Numbered from the stretch's first letter, positions 11,501 through 25,200 are shown. The stretch: DNA of 64,000 bases from Plecoglossus altivelis (GCA_036571765.1 BROE01000014.1:17579692-17643691), one strand, 5' to 3'. Program-made: numbers and translations. Notes: generated by a model not told the origin, from the sequence alone.

Positions 11501-13463
11501 TCCCTGGGCTGGATCCGATCCCAGGCTTTAGCAGTTGAAGCCCCAGCCTGTATAGTACATCGGTCTAGTGATCCACTTTTGAACACGAAAGAAGACAAAC
11601 AACCATTCGAATCAGAAACTCTCAACTTTCTGACTCACATTTTGAGACATGGCATCTGTGGTTCTGTACGCACTATTAACCCTTGACCCCTGTTCCTTGA
11701 CTCCTGTTTCCTGTTCCCTGACCCCTGTTCTACCTCCTCCTCTCAGGGCTTCATGGAGTATTCCTATCTGTTCTATGGTTACTATGACAACACGGTAGCT
11801 GAGAGCAGCGGCTTCACCTACAACATCCCCCTGGCCTATCTCCTCACCGCCGTCTTCTACTTTGCTTTTTGCTTCGTCTGCATCATCGCACGGTTAGTTT
11901 GACCGCACGCCGACACGAGCGCATGGGGGGAACGAGACCTCTGCAGGATTTTAAATGGCTGTCGGAACCGCTGTTGTGCAAACACCGTGGCCCGAGTTCG
12001 TGGCTTAGCGATCTAATCGGTGTCTCTTTGACGCGATTGGTCACGAACAGCATGGGGAGCGCGGCCCGCGTTGCCGTGGCAACGGTCGGGGGTGCTGCCG
12101 GCAGTTACAGCAAGCTGGTGTTCACCGGGTGGGATTATGGTTGCCAAGGAGACCGGGCCACCAGACTAAAGCAGAACAATATCCGGTATCAGCTTCAGGT
12201 TGGCTTCATTTGACACCGACGATGTCGATCGACAACACATTGGGACTAAGCAGGACACAAAGTCCTTCCGCAGATACACAGATTTACATGGGCTAACTCC
12301 TGCCTCTCATCTCCTCTCTCTCCTCCCTCTTTCTTCTCCCTCTCCTTTCTCTCCTCCTCTCTCCTCCCTCTTCTCTCCTCCCTCTTCTCTCTCTCCTCCC
12401 TCTCCTCCTTCTCCTCCCTTTTCTCTCCTCCCTCTTCTCTCCTCCTTCTCCTCCGTCTTCTCTCCTCCCTCTCCTCCTTCTCCTCCCTCTCCTCTCCTCC
12501 CTCTCCTCCCTTTTCTCTCCTCCTTCTCTCCTCCTTCTCCTCTCCTTCTCCTCCCTTTTCTCTCCTCCTTCTCTCCTCCTTCTCCTCCGTCTTCTCTCCT
12601 CCCTCTCCTCCTTCTCCTCCCTCTCCTCTCCTCCCTCCTCTCTCTCTGTATCAGGTGGACCTGGAGGAGGAGAGGTTAATGAAGAAGGCAGCCTCTTTGA
12701 CCGTACTTCAGACTGTTGGATGGTACACTCTTCGTATCATCTTAAGCCTGATCTGCCTGGGCCTCATCAGTGCAGCCCTCACCGCCATCGCAAACGCCAC
12801 CATATTTAGCCAGGTCCGTCGAAAAACGTCCATTTCAAATACTATTTTCCTCCCCATGATCCCGCTTGCGTAGCGATCAAACTTTTGTTTAATTCAGCCC
12901 GAGAGAGAGGGTTTAAAATCAGATTGGAGTCCTGTGTTCGGTGGTTAAGTGTTGTTGTTCTGGAATGTTCCCCAGGGGAAGGTAGGGGTGCCAGGGATCC
13001 AGGGTCTTTTCTGGGAATACCTTCCCTCCATCGTCATCACAGCAGGAAACTTTCTTGTGCCTTTCCTCTGTGACCAGATCGCCCTTCTGGAGAGATACTC
13101 CCCCAGTACCACCGTCATAGTGGCCCTGCTCAGGTATACCCCCGCACCTGGCCGACGAGTATACCCCCGCACCTGGCCGACGAGGAGGGGGGGGGGAACA
13201 TGCACAAGTCCAACGTTCCGTTTAAAACAATGAGTTTGTGTTCCGTCCTACCATTGTCAGGTCTGTGGTCCTACGTATGGTCAGTCTGGGAGTCCTTCTC
13301 TTCAGTTTATGGAGACAGATCACCTGCTATGAACAGGAAGAGGATTGCAAACCGTGCCATTACAACCAGAAAGAATATCCGGTACACACCCTCTTTCTCA
13401 CGACCATGAGCATGCAGTCACCTACACAGATCTTGGGTAGAAGAGTCTTGTATTTCATTGTCG

Positions 13464-13503
<40 letters not shown>

Positions 13504-15178
13504 CTGTCTGTCTTGCTGAGGTAGTGCTGGGAGACCCGGGTGGGCCAGGAGATGTACAAACTGGCCCTGTTTGACTTCCTCACTACCATAGCTGTTCTCA
13601 TCCTGGTAGAGTTCCCTCGAAGGTAAGATCTCCATGTAGTCAACCGTGAATCCATTCTCAGCGGTTTCCCAGGCAACGACACTCAGATCTCATTGGTTGT
13701 CCTGCTCTGCATTGGTTCGTTCTTCCTTGGCTTCCCCACAGGTTGGTTGTGGACCAATGTTCCTGTAAGCTTACCCAATGGGTGGGCAGACAGGAGTTCC
13801 TGGTTCCTGCCAATGTGCTGGGATTGGTCTACGGCCAAACAATAGTGTGGACTGGAGCTTTGTTTTGCCCTTTGTTGCCTCTTATCAACACCATCAAGTT
13901 TGTTATCCTCTTCTATTTCAAGAAGGTCAGGCTCTTAAGCAAATATGAGAGATTATTATGCAAATAGGGGTTCTGGGGTTCTGAACCTAGGGGTTCTGCA
14001 CTAGAACATACCTTGTTTTCATCTTTCGTCTCGCCAGATCAGCCTGTTCCAGAACTGCCGACCTGCTGTGAAGACCTTCCGCTCAACCACGTCCACCTTT
14101 TTCTTCTTGGTGGTGCTGCTGTTAGGTTGGGGTATAGCACTGGTCACTATGATCTACAGTCTGGCTAAGTGAGCATCTTAACTAGTCTTGACTATGGTTT
14201 GAGTTAGCTTCACCAGCATCCTTGTTAGCAATGACTGTAGCCAAGGGGCGTCGCTAATCATTTTAGGTCCAATGAAAAGATTGCAGTCCTCCCTCCTCCC
14301 TATTTTTAGTTACATTTGTGTTTTATTTCTATGTGACACATTTTTGAATCCAAGCTTCTCGCTGCGTTTTCCATTAGGATCCATCCGTCGTGGAGCTGTG
14401 GGCCTTTTCGTTCTCTGTCCACCATGTGGACCATCATTCCTGACACTTTCAACACACTTTCTGCGACCTCCAAAGACTTCCTCTTCTATATCGGCTCCCA
14501 GGCCTTCTCCATCCCATTTTTCATCTTCTTCTGGTGAGTGATCGGGACTTGCCTGTTCCATTTAGAGAAGGCGGTGTCTAATCCTGGCCCTCGAGGGCCA
14601 CTGTTCTGACAGTTTTAGATGTTTCCCTGCTCCAGTATACCTGATTCTAATGAAGGGTCATTGTGAAGCTTCCACAGAGCTTGATAACAACCTGTTAATT
14701 CGAATCAGGTGTGCTGGAGCAGAGAAACATCTAAAAATGTCAGGACAGTGGCCCTCGAGGACCAGGATTGGACACCCCTGTTTTAAAGTATACAGAGTAT
14801 AAAGTATACAGTATAAAGTATAAAGTATACAGCTACCTTAACACAACTTGTGTCCCTTTGACAGTGTGGCATTATGCTACGTGGCTGCTCTAGCCTCAGT
14901 TTATGGAAAGAGTGTCGATCTACTTAGGGCACAGCTTAAACTGGTGAGTTTAATAAACTGTCATTTCCCATATTGTGAAAGATCATTGGTTAGACTGGAC
15001 TGGATGGACGTGTGTTTACCCAAAGATGTTATTGAGATCTAACTGTTTCTTTGGTTATTAGGAGGGTCGTGATAAGCAGTTTCTCGTTAAGCAAATTGAG
15101 GAGCTGAGTCTGAAAATTGGGGTCCAAAGAGGTCAAATGGATGAACATGGCGCAGATGCAACATGGAACCAAAACTAA
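8529..15178 (+). CDS. tmc4: transmembrane channel-like protein 4
   Basis: Multi-pass membrane protein of the TMC channel family (human TMC4 is reported as an anion channel). Sixteen coding exons: 8529-8562, 8831-9017, 10007-10155, 10312-10461, 11298-11383, 11747-11892, 12051-12198, 12655-12813, 12976-13133, 13261-13381, 13525-13622, 13742-13925, 14038-14168, 14378-14533, 14865-14943, 15062-15178; 2103 nt, 700 residues (human about 712). The TMC signature CWETRVGQEMYKLALFD begins at residue 447. LVYGQTIVWTGALFCPLLP and SCGPFR match TMC4 best. The first exon is only 34 nt (MDLERQDSNVA plus one base) and was placed by its ATG, its GTAAGT donor and matching phase. The order tmc4-leng1 agrees with human synteny, supporting TMC4 over other TMCs. 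Confidence 0.95.
9018..9777. repeat. G-rich GGTGGA minisatellite, tmc4 intron 2
   Basis: About 750 nt built from variants of GGTGGAGGAGGTGAGAGGTGGTGGGTGGA with many runs of four or more G on the transcribed-sense strand. It starts at the exon 2 donor. Near its right end a 40-nt unit (TGCAGTATCATGG core, near 9680 and 9788) occurs twice. The long Pro/His frame on the - strand is an artefact. Confidence 0.95.
10703..10914. mobile_element. foldback hAT-type MITE in tmc4 intron 4
   Basis: A 212-nt non-autonomous element whose two halves are inverted repeats of each other. Ends are CAGGGGTC (10703) and GACCCCTG (10914). It is flanked by a perfect 8-bp direct duplication CTCTACGC at 10695-10702 and 10915-10922, the target-site length of hAT transposons. 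No coding capacity. Related copies lie at 14573-14780, 41153-41365 and 55587-55774. Confidence 0.9.
12301..12650. repeat. CTCCTT/CTCTCC pyrimidine tract, tmc4 intron 7
   Basis: About 350 nt of nearly pure pyrimidine made of CTCCTTCTCC variants, running into the exon 8 acceptor (exon starts 12655). The Ser/Pro/Leu frame across it is not coding. Confidence 0.95.
13465..13502. repeat. (TG)n microsatellite, tmc4 intron 10
   Basis: About 18 TG units ending some 20 nt before the exon 11 acceptor. Confidence 0.95.
14573..14780. mobile_element. foldback hAT-type MITE, second copy, tmc4 intron 14
   Basis: Same family and inverted-repeat layout as the element at 10703-10914: GGTGTCTAATCCTGG at the left, CCAGGATTGGACACCCCTG at the right. 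The left terminus has decayed and I see no clean target-site duplication. Confidence 0.85.
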
Positions 15179-15339
15179 ATTTCGAAACGGCCACATTCCA
15201 TTTCAACCGCGACTACCGATAAATCAATTTTTCGTCATGTCATGTCAACACTTTGATGTCATTTATTTTATATGCAAAGAATATTATTTCATGGCGTTTT
15301 CTTTATTTAATTTGTTGTTACCAAGAAACCTCTTCATTA

Positions 15340-15345
15340 AATAAA
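15340..15345 (+). terminator. tmc4: polyadenylation signal AATAAA of tmc4
   Basis: Canonical hexamer about 160 nt after the tmc4 stop codon. Confidence 0.7.
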
Positions 15346-16005
15346 ATGATGTCTTGCGCCCCCTGGTGCAGTATTTATAAAATTGTTGAGCGGACAACTA
15401 GGACTGAAACACAGCTTCACATATTTCTGCTTTGCTCAGTGGTCATAGAAACAAGCGTCAACAGCATTTCCGCTATTGTGCCTTCAGAATAAGAGCAAAC
15501 CGCGATATGCCATAACTTCAGTATTTTATTATCTTAATCATGTTTATCTAACTGCGTGATTTATATTTTCCTGATGTTATAGGATGAATTATTTTTTACA
15601 TTTTACGTTCTAATAATTAAAATTACATTTTGTCTTTACAATTTGAACTTTATTTCGAAGTATTTCCAAGAAAGCAACCGGAACTGTGATTGAGGCTAGC
15701 TTCACTCAACAGCGGATAGTTTTTCAGAGTAAAGTCTGTCTAGCTTGTCATGTATTTTATGGTTTCTCCGACCTATTCAGTTGAAGGAAACGTCAGTACT
15801 TCACTACCTAAAGACCCAGTTGGACCTCTGCGGTATGAAAAGTTTCGCGATACAAACTAAATAAGGGAATTAGATGTACTGAATAAAGCTACCATTGGGT
15901 TTGCTCTAATACAAGCTGACTAGCTTGAGGTATCCCTGGCAAGACAACTAGTTTGCGAGGTAGGCGTGTTAACGATCTATCTGCACCAACCTATCTTTGT
16001 GAAAA
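15346..16005. other. tmc4-leng1 intergenic region
   Basis: About 0.65 kb of non-coding sequence holding the end of the tmc4 transcript and the leng1 promoter and 5'UTR. No repeats or further exons seen. Confidence 0.6.
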
Positions 16006-18001
16006 ATGAACATCCTTCCAAAAAAGAGCTGGCATGTACGAAACAAAGACAACATCGCGCGCGTGCGGAAGGACGAGGCGCAAGCGGCAGAAGAGGAGCG
16101 CGAGGTCCAAAGACGAGTGGAGCGTGCAGAGCAGGAGGTAAACAACCATACCAGCGTTGGTCAGACTCAGAAATGGAGGCCTACTGCAAAGATTATAGAC
16201 CACTCAGCAAACTAAACCTGTTAATGTTTGATTGTAATATGCTATATGGTCTTAGTTTCTCGCTCTATGAACAAATAAACTGAATGTATTCATGAATATG
16301 TAGATAGCTTTAGAGTTTGACTTTCAACAGTGATCCCGTTAATATTAAATCGTTTTATTTGAAAGTTGAACATGTGGCTATGACTGACTTTAATGAATTA
16401 CGGACTTTCCGTTACTCTCTTTTTTTTCTTTGCAGGCACGGACGCAGTATCTCAGACAGAAATCTCGAGCTTCTCTTCAACAGACGGATGAATGCAAAGA
16501 TCAGGGAGAGAAATCCGATGCGGGAAGAGAAGTGATAGAACACCTGAATCTGTTTCCTGTGGAGGAGTCCTCGGAGAAGAAAGGAAACGAGGAATATCTT
16601 AAAGAAAAGAAGGATGAAACGGTGAGAGCGCTGCTTCTGTGTCATCAGACTGTTTACTTTTAAAATATCTTATTCTAATATATTATCTAATCTATATTAT
16701 CTAATCTAATATATTCTAATATATCTTAATATCACAGCTTGCTGTTTCATTGCGTCTTCATACTCAACATTCTTTCTTCTTCAACATTCAAAATTTTTCT
16801 GCATTATAGCATTATATAACAGCATTATATATAGCAACATTATAGCTCGTACAATCAAAACGCTGCAGAATTTGGTGCTACTCTATGACCTAACCTGCCC
16901 ATTCCTTGTGGAACAGCCATAGGATGGCAAATTTTTGCCAATTGCTCTGGGCGTTTGTCACCTATTATTTAGCCAGAGAGATTTGCTGTGTTTTGATTCC
17001 CAGGTGTCTGAGAGCACCTGTTGGAGTAGACAGGCCTGTCAGACAGTGAGAAAGTTTGTGACTCAAATCTGGAATCTCAGTTCTTCAATCCAGTGCCGAA
17101 CATGACAGAAGGAAACCATGAATGAAATAACTTGACTGATCCCTGAGGGGAAATTAGCAGATCGCTGGTGCTTAATGTCCCTCTACCCCATCCTCTCCCT
17201 CTCCACCTTCTCTCCCTCCACCCCTCCTCTGCCCATTCCTTGTGGAACAGCCATAGGATGGCCAATTTTTTTGCCAATCTCTTCCTGTTCTGCGTTTTTA
17301 GGAGCGTCAAGAAAGAGCGATCGGTCTTCTGGTGTCTCTGGGACCCCAGCCGGGGACAGAAGTCACGCCGTGGTACATGAGAACAGGCCAGGAGAAGGAA
17401 GACGTCAAGAAGGACACCAAAGACAAGAACGAAAAGGACAAAGGGAAGAAACCTGCGTTAACTGAGGAGGAGAAGGAGAAGAGGGACAAGAGACTAAAGG
17501 ACATGTTGGATCCATTAAAAGACATGAAGAAGGCTTTGGCTAAACAGAGTAGCAAAGAACACAAACGGAAGGACAGAAGAGAGAGAGGGGTGAAGATAAG
17601 TAGCGGAGAGAGGTGAGAAACTATCTGGGGGTTTTTTAAACGATTATCTTACACGCATATAATGGATGTTGTTGTTGTCGATGTCGTATGACTTACCTGC
17701 CAGTACATCGATCGCTCAAATGTCAAAGTCGATTCTTCAACCGAAACGTCTTTAACGCCAGCGTCCATTTGCCTTTTCCAGCTCCATGGAACGCCTACGA
17801 GCTGAGCGGTTACAGAGGGAAGCTGAGGAGAAGAGACGAACCAAAGCTCTCCTGGATCAGAGGAGCGGAGCAGGGAAAGAGAAGGAGAGAGAGAAGGAGG
17901 TGGAGGACAGGGAGAGACCCTATAACAGTGGCTTCTTCCCAGAGTTAGCCCGCAAGCGTCAGCGAAGAGACCGAGACAGCTGGAGAGATGGCTTGTTCTG
18001 A
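16006..18001 (+). CDS. leng1: leukocyte receptor cluster member 1 homologue
   Basis: Nuclear protein, probably linked to pre-mRNA splicing through its N-terminal Cir_N-type domain; the exact role is poorly known. Exons: 16006-16137, 16436-16621, 17302-17612, 17782-18001; 849 nt, 282 residues (human about 264). The N-terminus MNILPKKSWHVRNKDNIARV is almost identical to human LENG1. Other landmarks are TPWYMRTG, the LDPLKDMKKAL helix and the C-terminal RPYNSGFFPELARKRQR. The remainder is Lys/Glu/Arg-rich and probably helical or disordered. The gene follows tmc4 in the same orientation, as in the human cluster. Confidence 0.96.
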
Positions 18002-18023
18002 AGTCACCTAGACACACTTTGTA

Positions 18024-18029
18024 AATAAA
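18024..18029 (+). terminator. leng1: polyadenylation signal AATAAA of leng1
   Basis: Canonical hexamer 23 nt after the leng1 stop codon, giving a very short 3'UTR. Confidence 0.75.
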
Positions 18030-19272
18030 GTCGTTCAGTACAGTTTTTTGGGTTTTCCTATGTGGCGTGTTTTTTTGTTACACGTAAACTGTGACATGAT
18101 AAAGATGACATCCATTCATTTAAGACATGTTGTTATTTATTAGATGGGTTTGTCATGAGTGAATTTATTAAAATACAAATATAAACGTTCTGTCTGGAGA
18201 TTCGATTTAGGAAGAGAATGATACCGTGTGTATTTGATACCCTTTGTTAATGATGTTCTACTTTTCCCAATTTTCTTTAGTTTTCATTACAGTCTGGCTC
18301 TGTCTAAAAAACTCCCCATGTTGCAGGCGTGCAGGCCAGTAAAGGTCTGAAAGTCATTGTGACTGTTTGACATTGTAAACTATAACAGCTTGGTTTCTTA
18401 CATAAAAATGAACCCAGGCACACACAAAAAAAGATGTGAAATAGTCTTACTCTTTACCCTTTTGAAATAATTTAATTTTAATACAAATGAAAAGCGTTAT
18501 TTTTGTTTAAATGTTAATTATACTAAAGAGCAGTGATATTAAATAATCTTTCAACTAATATATAATTAACACAAAAAAAGGAATCTGCAAACAAACTGAA
18601 TATATTATTCAAGTCAACTGCAAACCATTAAATAAAATTTTAATAATTTCTAGAATCTTGTATTGGCCTGTCTTGCTGAAAACGATTGTGTATCGTATTT
18701 CCAGACAATAATAAACGCAATTTCGGGATAGCTGTAAAATTAGCTATTGTCATCCCATGAATTTCATAAATATGTGAGACAGCGCGAGCTAGACAGACGC
18801 ACATTCTATGCAGACGCACATATTAGAATTCGCACAAATCCCAGCTAACCATGATAATGCAAGCTCAGTTGTGTCTGACGTAGACAAGATTTAACAGGAC
18901 GAAATAGACGCGCACACAGTGTCGGTGAGAGGAGAAAGACACAAAAGGGATAATAGCGGATGATTTTGACCTCGGTGGAGTTTGTCGTTGTTTTTGTCGC
19001 CGTTTTGGCAAACGGACAGCAAAATTAACTGGGTTCGCGATGAGTGGTCGTTAAGGTTGACTGGACAGACGGGACGTACAATAGAGCGTCCCTCACACCG
19101 TGTTTAATTGCGGATTAGGAGGATCAAACGGGAAAACGGAACACAACAACAACGTTCTTTATTAGGAGGGGAGAGCGCACGAGATAAGGAGACCATATAC
19201 AGTAGACTGTAGCGAAGAGAGGTTGAACACAGAAAGCATCGCTCGAATGGTTGTGCCGTGGATCCCGCGACG
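18030..19272. other. leng1-lmtk3 intergenic region and lmtk3 5' region
   Basis: AT-rich on the left, becoming more balanced from about 18780 toward the lmtk3 start. It should hold the lmtk3 promoter and 5'UTR. A short duplicated word (GCAGACGCACAT, near 18795 and 18810) is the only repeat noticed. No exon supported. Confidence 0.55.
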
Positions 19273-22200
19273 ATGCGACGACACTGCTGGATGATAGTGC
19301 TAGCGGGGATGATGTCGTACTTCAACCCAGAGAGAGCCCTTGGAGCCCCGCAGAGAGAAGGTGAGTGGTGTCGGTTGGATGCAATTATGCCTGTGATGTT
19401 GGAGAAAGAAGAGAAGATAAGGGGGAGGTAGATGGAGGAGGAGGGGGGGTGTATTGAAGATTATGAATACGTGGGAAAATACACAGTCTCACTGGCACAG
19501 TCTAATAATGTGAAAATATTTTACCATTTTTTGCAGACATAAGGTTGTGATAACGATTACCGTGGAGGTCAATGTAAACAATGGCCACAATACAATCTTG
19601 TTCATTATGAGAGAAAGTGTGTTGCTTGTCTGATCGGCCTTGTTTATGAAGGCTAGCTGGTATGGCACAGTCATGCCAATAGCACAGAAAACCGCCAATA
19701 TTTTTTGTAGGATAAATCAGACTGTGCATATTCATATTTATAGCATGGATTGTCTACAGTAGAATGCGCTGCAATGGCAACCGCAGAATAGAGCATACGA
19801 GAGCGAGTAGCGTTGGGATTTTAGAGTGGTTTGTTTTTGCCAGACATTATTTGGCATTATTATACATTGTCTTGTTTGTGTGTGCATTCATTGTGTTGTG
19901 TATTGTTTTGAAAAAAGCTGTTAGCACTGGAGCGGGTGGCGTATAGGCCTCTGATATGGTCCTATTTGTATGCAGTCTGTCTGGACATCTGTCTAGGGGT
20001 AGATGAAAGAATACAATTACTTCATAATATTGCCTCTATCTAGTTATTTAATTATGACATTCGTATTTTCGACACCACACGAACGTGGATCGATTTTTGT
20101 GGGGATTTAAATTATATTTTGTGAAGGATTTATACATCCACCCCTAACATGTAGTTGACAGTGAGACAAGGAAATTGCCATTAGTCTTGAATCCTTAAGG
20201 TTTTAACGCCTTACCTGATAACGACTGACACTTCATCTTATTTATGTAATCACGTGTACTGTTTATCAAAGTATTATACATACACATATGATGATACTGG
20301 ATCTCATATATGCAATAATCTAATACCAAGAGCAGCTATCATTGTTGAGGTCATTTGGCTGGTGACCAATCCATCAATGACCTGAAATGCTTATTCAAGA
20401 TCAGCTTTACAACATCTGCAGTTCGAGGCCTTGGCAGTATCTCTGGCGGAACTGTTAATCACACTTGGCCTGTACAATTATCTGTGAAAACAAACATCAG
20501 TGGAGGTGTTGTTGTATTTTAGTGGATTAGTAGAAAAGTAATGCATCTCCTTCTTAGCAGAGTCTGAAACAGATGTAGCCACTGATGGATTCAGAGTTCT
20601 GAATAGATCCCAACTGCTAATAAAAATTTAAAAAAACATTTTAAATGAATACGTAAATGTTATTTTTAATGTTGTGGACAAAGTATCTCAAACAGATATT
20701 TTTGTTTCTTTTTTCTTTTTTGATTAAAAAAAAAAGTTTCGTTGGTTGTCACAGCACAGTTGGTATCGAAATAATATTTTTGCTTCGGTCTTTCTGGAAG
20801 ATGGGATCATTGACTGCGTGTGTCTGAGGGGAAACCCTTCTGTATTTCCTGAACATCATTAGATATTTCTACTGTTTGATATGTCATTGTTTAAGGTTTT
20901 AGGATGTGAAGGAATGAAGAGAGGTTCTGTAAAAGTAATAAAAAAAGGTTTTTTAACTCCCTTGCATTGCCCCTTCTCTTTTTCACAGATGGTTCGCTTC
21001 TCACAATCGACCAAGTTGAGGTACAAATATTAAAAGAACGACCCAACCCTATCCCTAGTCAACCTTAGTCAATAGTCAACCTTCCTGGTTTGAGTGATTC
21101 TTTTCCGATTTTCCAGCCCTTCCCAATTTGGCGTTCTCATCTTTAACGGTGACTCCAATCCCCTTCCCTGCTTCTAACTGTGTCTCTTGAAAGGAATGCT
21201 CTCTTTTGATATTCCCCCTCCTTCCCTCCCGCTCTTTCCTAACTGGATGTTAGGTTCTCCCAGTTTGAACTTTGACTTCTTCTTTCTTTTATTGACGTCA
21301 GATGATGGTTCCTTACACACTTGATTTCTTTTCCTGCCTTCCCCCCAACCCCCCAATGCAAGTTTGTTCATTGGGATCCTCTGTTTTATTCTAAAACTCT
21401 CTCCACCATCTCAGTGACCCAATGGTGTCTTCCTCAGACAACCTCCTAAACACGTCACTGAATATGTAACCTTCTTCCAGCTTAATCAAATCTCTTTTCA
21501 CCCACTCACCCGATCATTCACTGACCTACACTTTAGCTTAACAACAGTGTGTTTCCCCTCACGATGGATCTGCACAGGATGAAGAAGTTGATGTCACTTC
21601 CTCCCTGTGTTTGGTCTGTGTGTTCCCTACAGCATCTCAGTCCAGAACAGTCTCCCTCTCTCCTCCTCCCTACGTCGTCATCCTCATCTCCTGCTCGGGG
21701 CTCGTCTCCTTCGTTCTCCTTCTGCTCACCTGTCTATGCTGCAAGAAAGGAGGAGTGGGATTCAATGTAAGTCTACATCATGTAAGCGACTTATTCACCT
21801 GTCTTATATACTACTGCAGGCACCCCCCTCTTGCATGTCTAGAGATGGATTCGGTTACGAGTTGAATCTTGAAATACGCATGAAACTTCGTTTTGTTGAT
21901 GCTGCTGTTGGTAAATGAAAGATAGCAAATCCTCAATGTTTTTCAAATGAAGTCGCTTTGACTTTGTTTAAAAAAATAAAAAATAAATCTTGTTTTTACC
22001 ATTGTTTATTCCTTGACCAATCAGGAGTTTGATAATGCAGAGGGTGAAGAGTGTTCTGGTGGTTCCAGCCCAGTACAGGAAGACAGTTTGTCTTCCTGTG
22101 CCTCTCTCCCGGAGGTGTACACCCTGCCTCTCAGAGCCAGGCCCACCTGTGCTGCCCTGCAGGATGCCTCAGGTACGTCCTCTCCCCTCCGGCCTCCCAG

Positions 22201-25200
22201 CCACACCAGACAGACCTCCTGGCAAACATTGAAATGAACATCACTCTGCTGCGATAGTTAACGACAGTGTAACTATGAAAAGCGAGCAAAGAATAGCAGC
22301 AAGTTGAGTGACCAAATTCACATAAATGATCGTCTCTTCTCTGGTCTCTCCCCGGTTATAAAAAAAAAAAAAAGACTCCAAGTCCCAGTGTTTTCGAAGG
22401 CACACGCTCAACTATCTCCAGGAAATAGGAAATGGCTGGTTTGGGAAGGTAAGAGAATCTCGTGATGCACCGAGCACGCTCACCTGACAGTGTGTAGCAT
22501 GTCTTCTATCTCATCTTAAATCATCCTGGAAATGGTCTCAGCTTATATTTAAAGTTGGCTTTGCACCAGTTTGCATGAGTCACCAGAGTCTCTGTCTTTT
22601 TCTCTCTGTATCTTTTTCGCTGTCTATCCCTCCCTCCCTCCCCCTCTACGTCTATCCCTCTAACCCTCCCTTCCCCCCTCTCTCCCTCTCTCCCTCCCCC
22701 CTCTCCCTCCCTTCCCCCATCCCTCTCTCCCTCCTTTCCCCCCCCCTCTCTCCCCTTCTCTCCCTCCCCGCCTCTCTCCGCCATCCCTCCCTGCTCCCTC
22801 CACCCTCCCCTCCTCCCCCTCTCCCTCCTCCCACCCTCCCCCCCTCCCTCCCTCCATCCCTCCCCTTCCCTCCCTCCCCTCCCTCCACCTCTCCCCCTCC
22901 CTCCCTTCCCTTCCCTCCTCCCACCCTCCCCCTCCCTCCCTTCCTCCCTCCGTCCCAGGTGATCCTAGCAGAGGTCCTGTGTGACTGCAGCTCCTCCCAG
23001 GCAGTGGTGAAGGAGCTGCGTGTGAGTGCCAGCCCTCTAGAGCAGAGAAAGTTCCTGGCAGAGTCTGAACCATACAGGTCAGAGGAACCGCCCGTTTCAA
23101 TCCGCAGTACTGTCATTATTATTAGCGGGTAACAGATTTAGATTGTTGTCTATGTAAGGCAGTTAACATGGTGTGTGAATACTGGAGTGACCTATTTATT
23201 TTGCTCAACTTAGATTGGAATTAGGCCCTGGCCTGTCTCCCACTTCTTTGTATTTTAATATTCATTTTTTCCGATTCTATTTTTTCCTTCACTGACACGC
23301 ACTTTTCCCTATATCTTTTATCTTCCTCTCTCACAAATACGCCCACTGATAACTAAACACAGCAGCAAGTGCAGCCATGTGTTGTCTTTAGGTTTTGTAA
23401 CTCTTTCTCTACCTCTCTGACTCTCCTACTTTCTCTCTAAATCTTTCTCTCTCCTTCCCTCCCCCTCATCTCTGTCTATCTCTCTGTCTCTCTCTTCCTC
23501 TCGCTCTCTCCCTCTGTCTCTCACTGTCTACCTCTACCCTCTCTCTTTCTCCCACTCTCCCTCTCTCGGTTCTCTCTCTCCCCGCCCCACCCTGCTACCT
23601 GCCCTCTCTCTCCTGCCCTCTCCCCTTCTTCTCTTCCCCTCTCGTCCCATCTCCTTCCCCCCGCTCTCCTCCCATCTCTCTCTCCCCTCTCTCTCCCCAT
23701 CGCTCTCATCCCCCTCTCTCTCTCCCTCTCTCCCCCTGTCTCTCCCCCTCTCCCCCCCCTCTCCCCCCTTCTCTCCCCCCCCTCTCCCCGCCCCTCCTCC
23801 AGGAGCCTCCAGCACCCTAACATCTTGCAGTGTTTGGGTCAGTGCAGCGAGAGCCTCCCTTTCCTCCTCGTCATGGAGTTCTGTCAGCTGGTGAGGAAAC
23901 GCCCAAGGCCTTGCACGATTATTATGGGATGTACTGGCGTGGGCTGCACTGTGGAGAAGAAGAGCGCTTACAAACTGTTGTAGCTATTTTTCGCCTTGTT
24001 AGTAGCATCTTGTACGTTTTTAGTTTCAGGGTTTTGTTTTGTGTACCAGGGTCAAGTTGAATCTTCAAACCTGTCTTTGTTTTGATCCCAGTCTTAATCA
24101 GAGACTGATTAAGACAAGAAACACCATAAGGGCAGATCAATGACCCAAACTGATCAACGATTCAAACAGATCAGTGACTCAAACAGATCAACGATTCAAA
24201 CAGATCAGTGACTCAAACAATGACCCAAACAGATCAATGACCCAAACTGATCAATGACCCAAACTGATCAATGACCCAAACAGATTAATGATTCAAACAG
24301 ATCAATGATTCAAACAGATCAGTGACTCAAACAATGACCCAAACAGATCAATGACTCAAACAGATAAACGATTCAAACAGATCAATGATTCAAACAGATC
24401 AATGACCCAAACAGATCAATGACTCAAACAGATCAATGACTCAAACAGATCAATGATTTAAACAGATCAATGACTCAAACAGATCAATGATTCAAACAGA
24501 TCATTGACTCAAACAATGACCCAAACAGATCAATGACCCAAACAGATCAATGATTTAAACAGATCAATGACTCAAACAGATTAATGACTCAAACAGATCA
24601 ACGATTCAAACAGATCAATGACTCAAACAGATCAATGATTCAAACAGATCAATGACCCAAACAGATTAATGATTCAAACAGATCAATGATTCAAACAGAT
24701 CAATAATCCAAACAGATCAATGACCCAAACAGATCAATGATTCAAACGGATCAATGACTCAAACAGATCAATGACCCAAACAGATCAATGACTCAAACAG
24801 ATCAATGATTCAAACAGATCAACGACTCAAACAGATCATTGACTCACCATGGATCTACAAGCACACGACACTCCATCTATTTCAAGAGGCTGGTATCACC
24901 TTTAGTCACAGAAACACACTTTCGCTTTTTCATGCCTACGTCTGGGGTTATCTTTGCGTCCTTCCACAAGTGCACAGACTGCCAGCTCGTTATAAATTCT
25001 CCTGCAATCTTCGAGGAAATCACTTAGCAGAAAGGCATTTTTAAATAAATAACAGAAACCAAACTAAAAAATGCGGTTAATTTAGCTTTGAGATGTTTCG
25101 TTTTCTCGTGATTTATAAGTAAATGAGTGAATTGGTTTGTGTCTCCTAGGGTGACCTTAAAAGGTACCTGAGGGCCCAACGAAAGTCTGACGGGATGACC

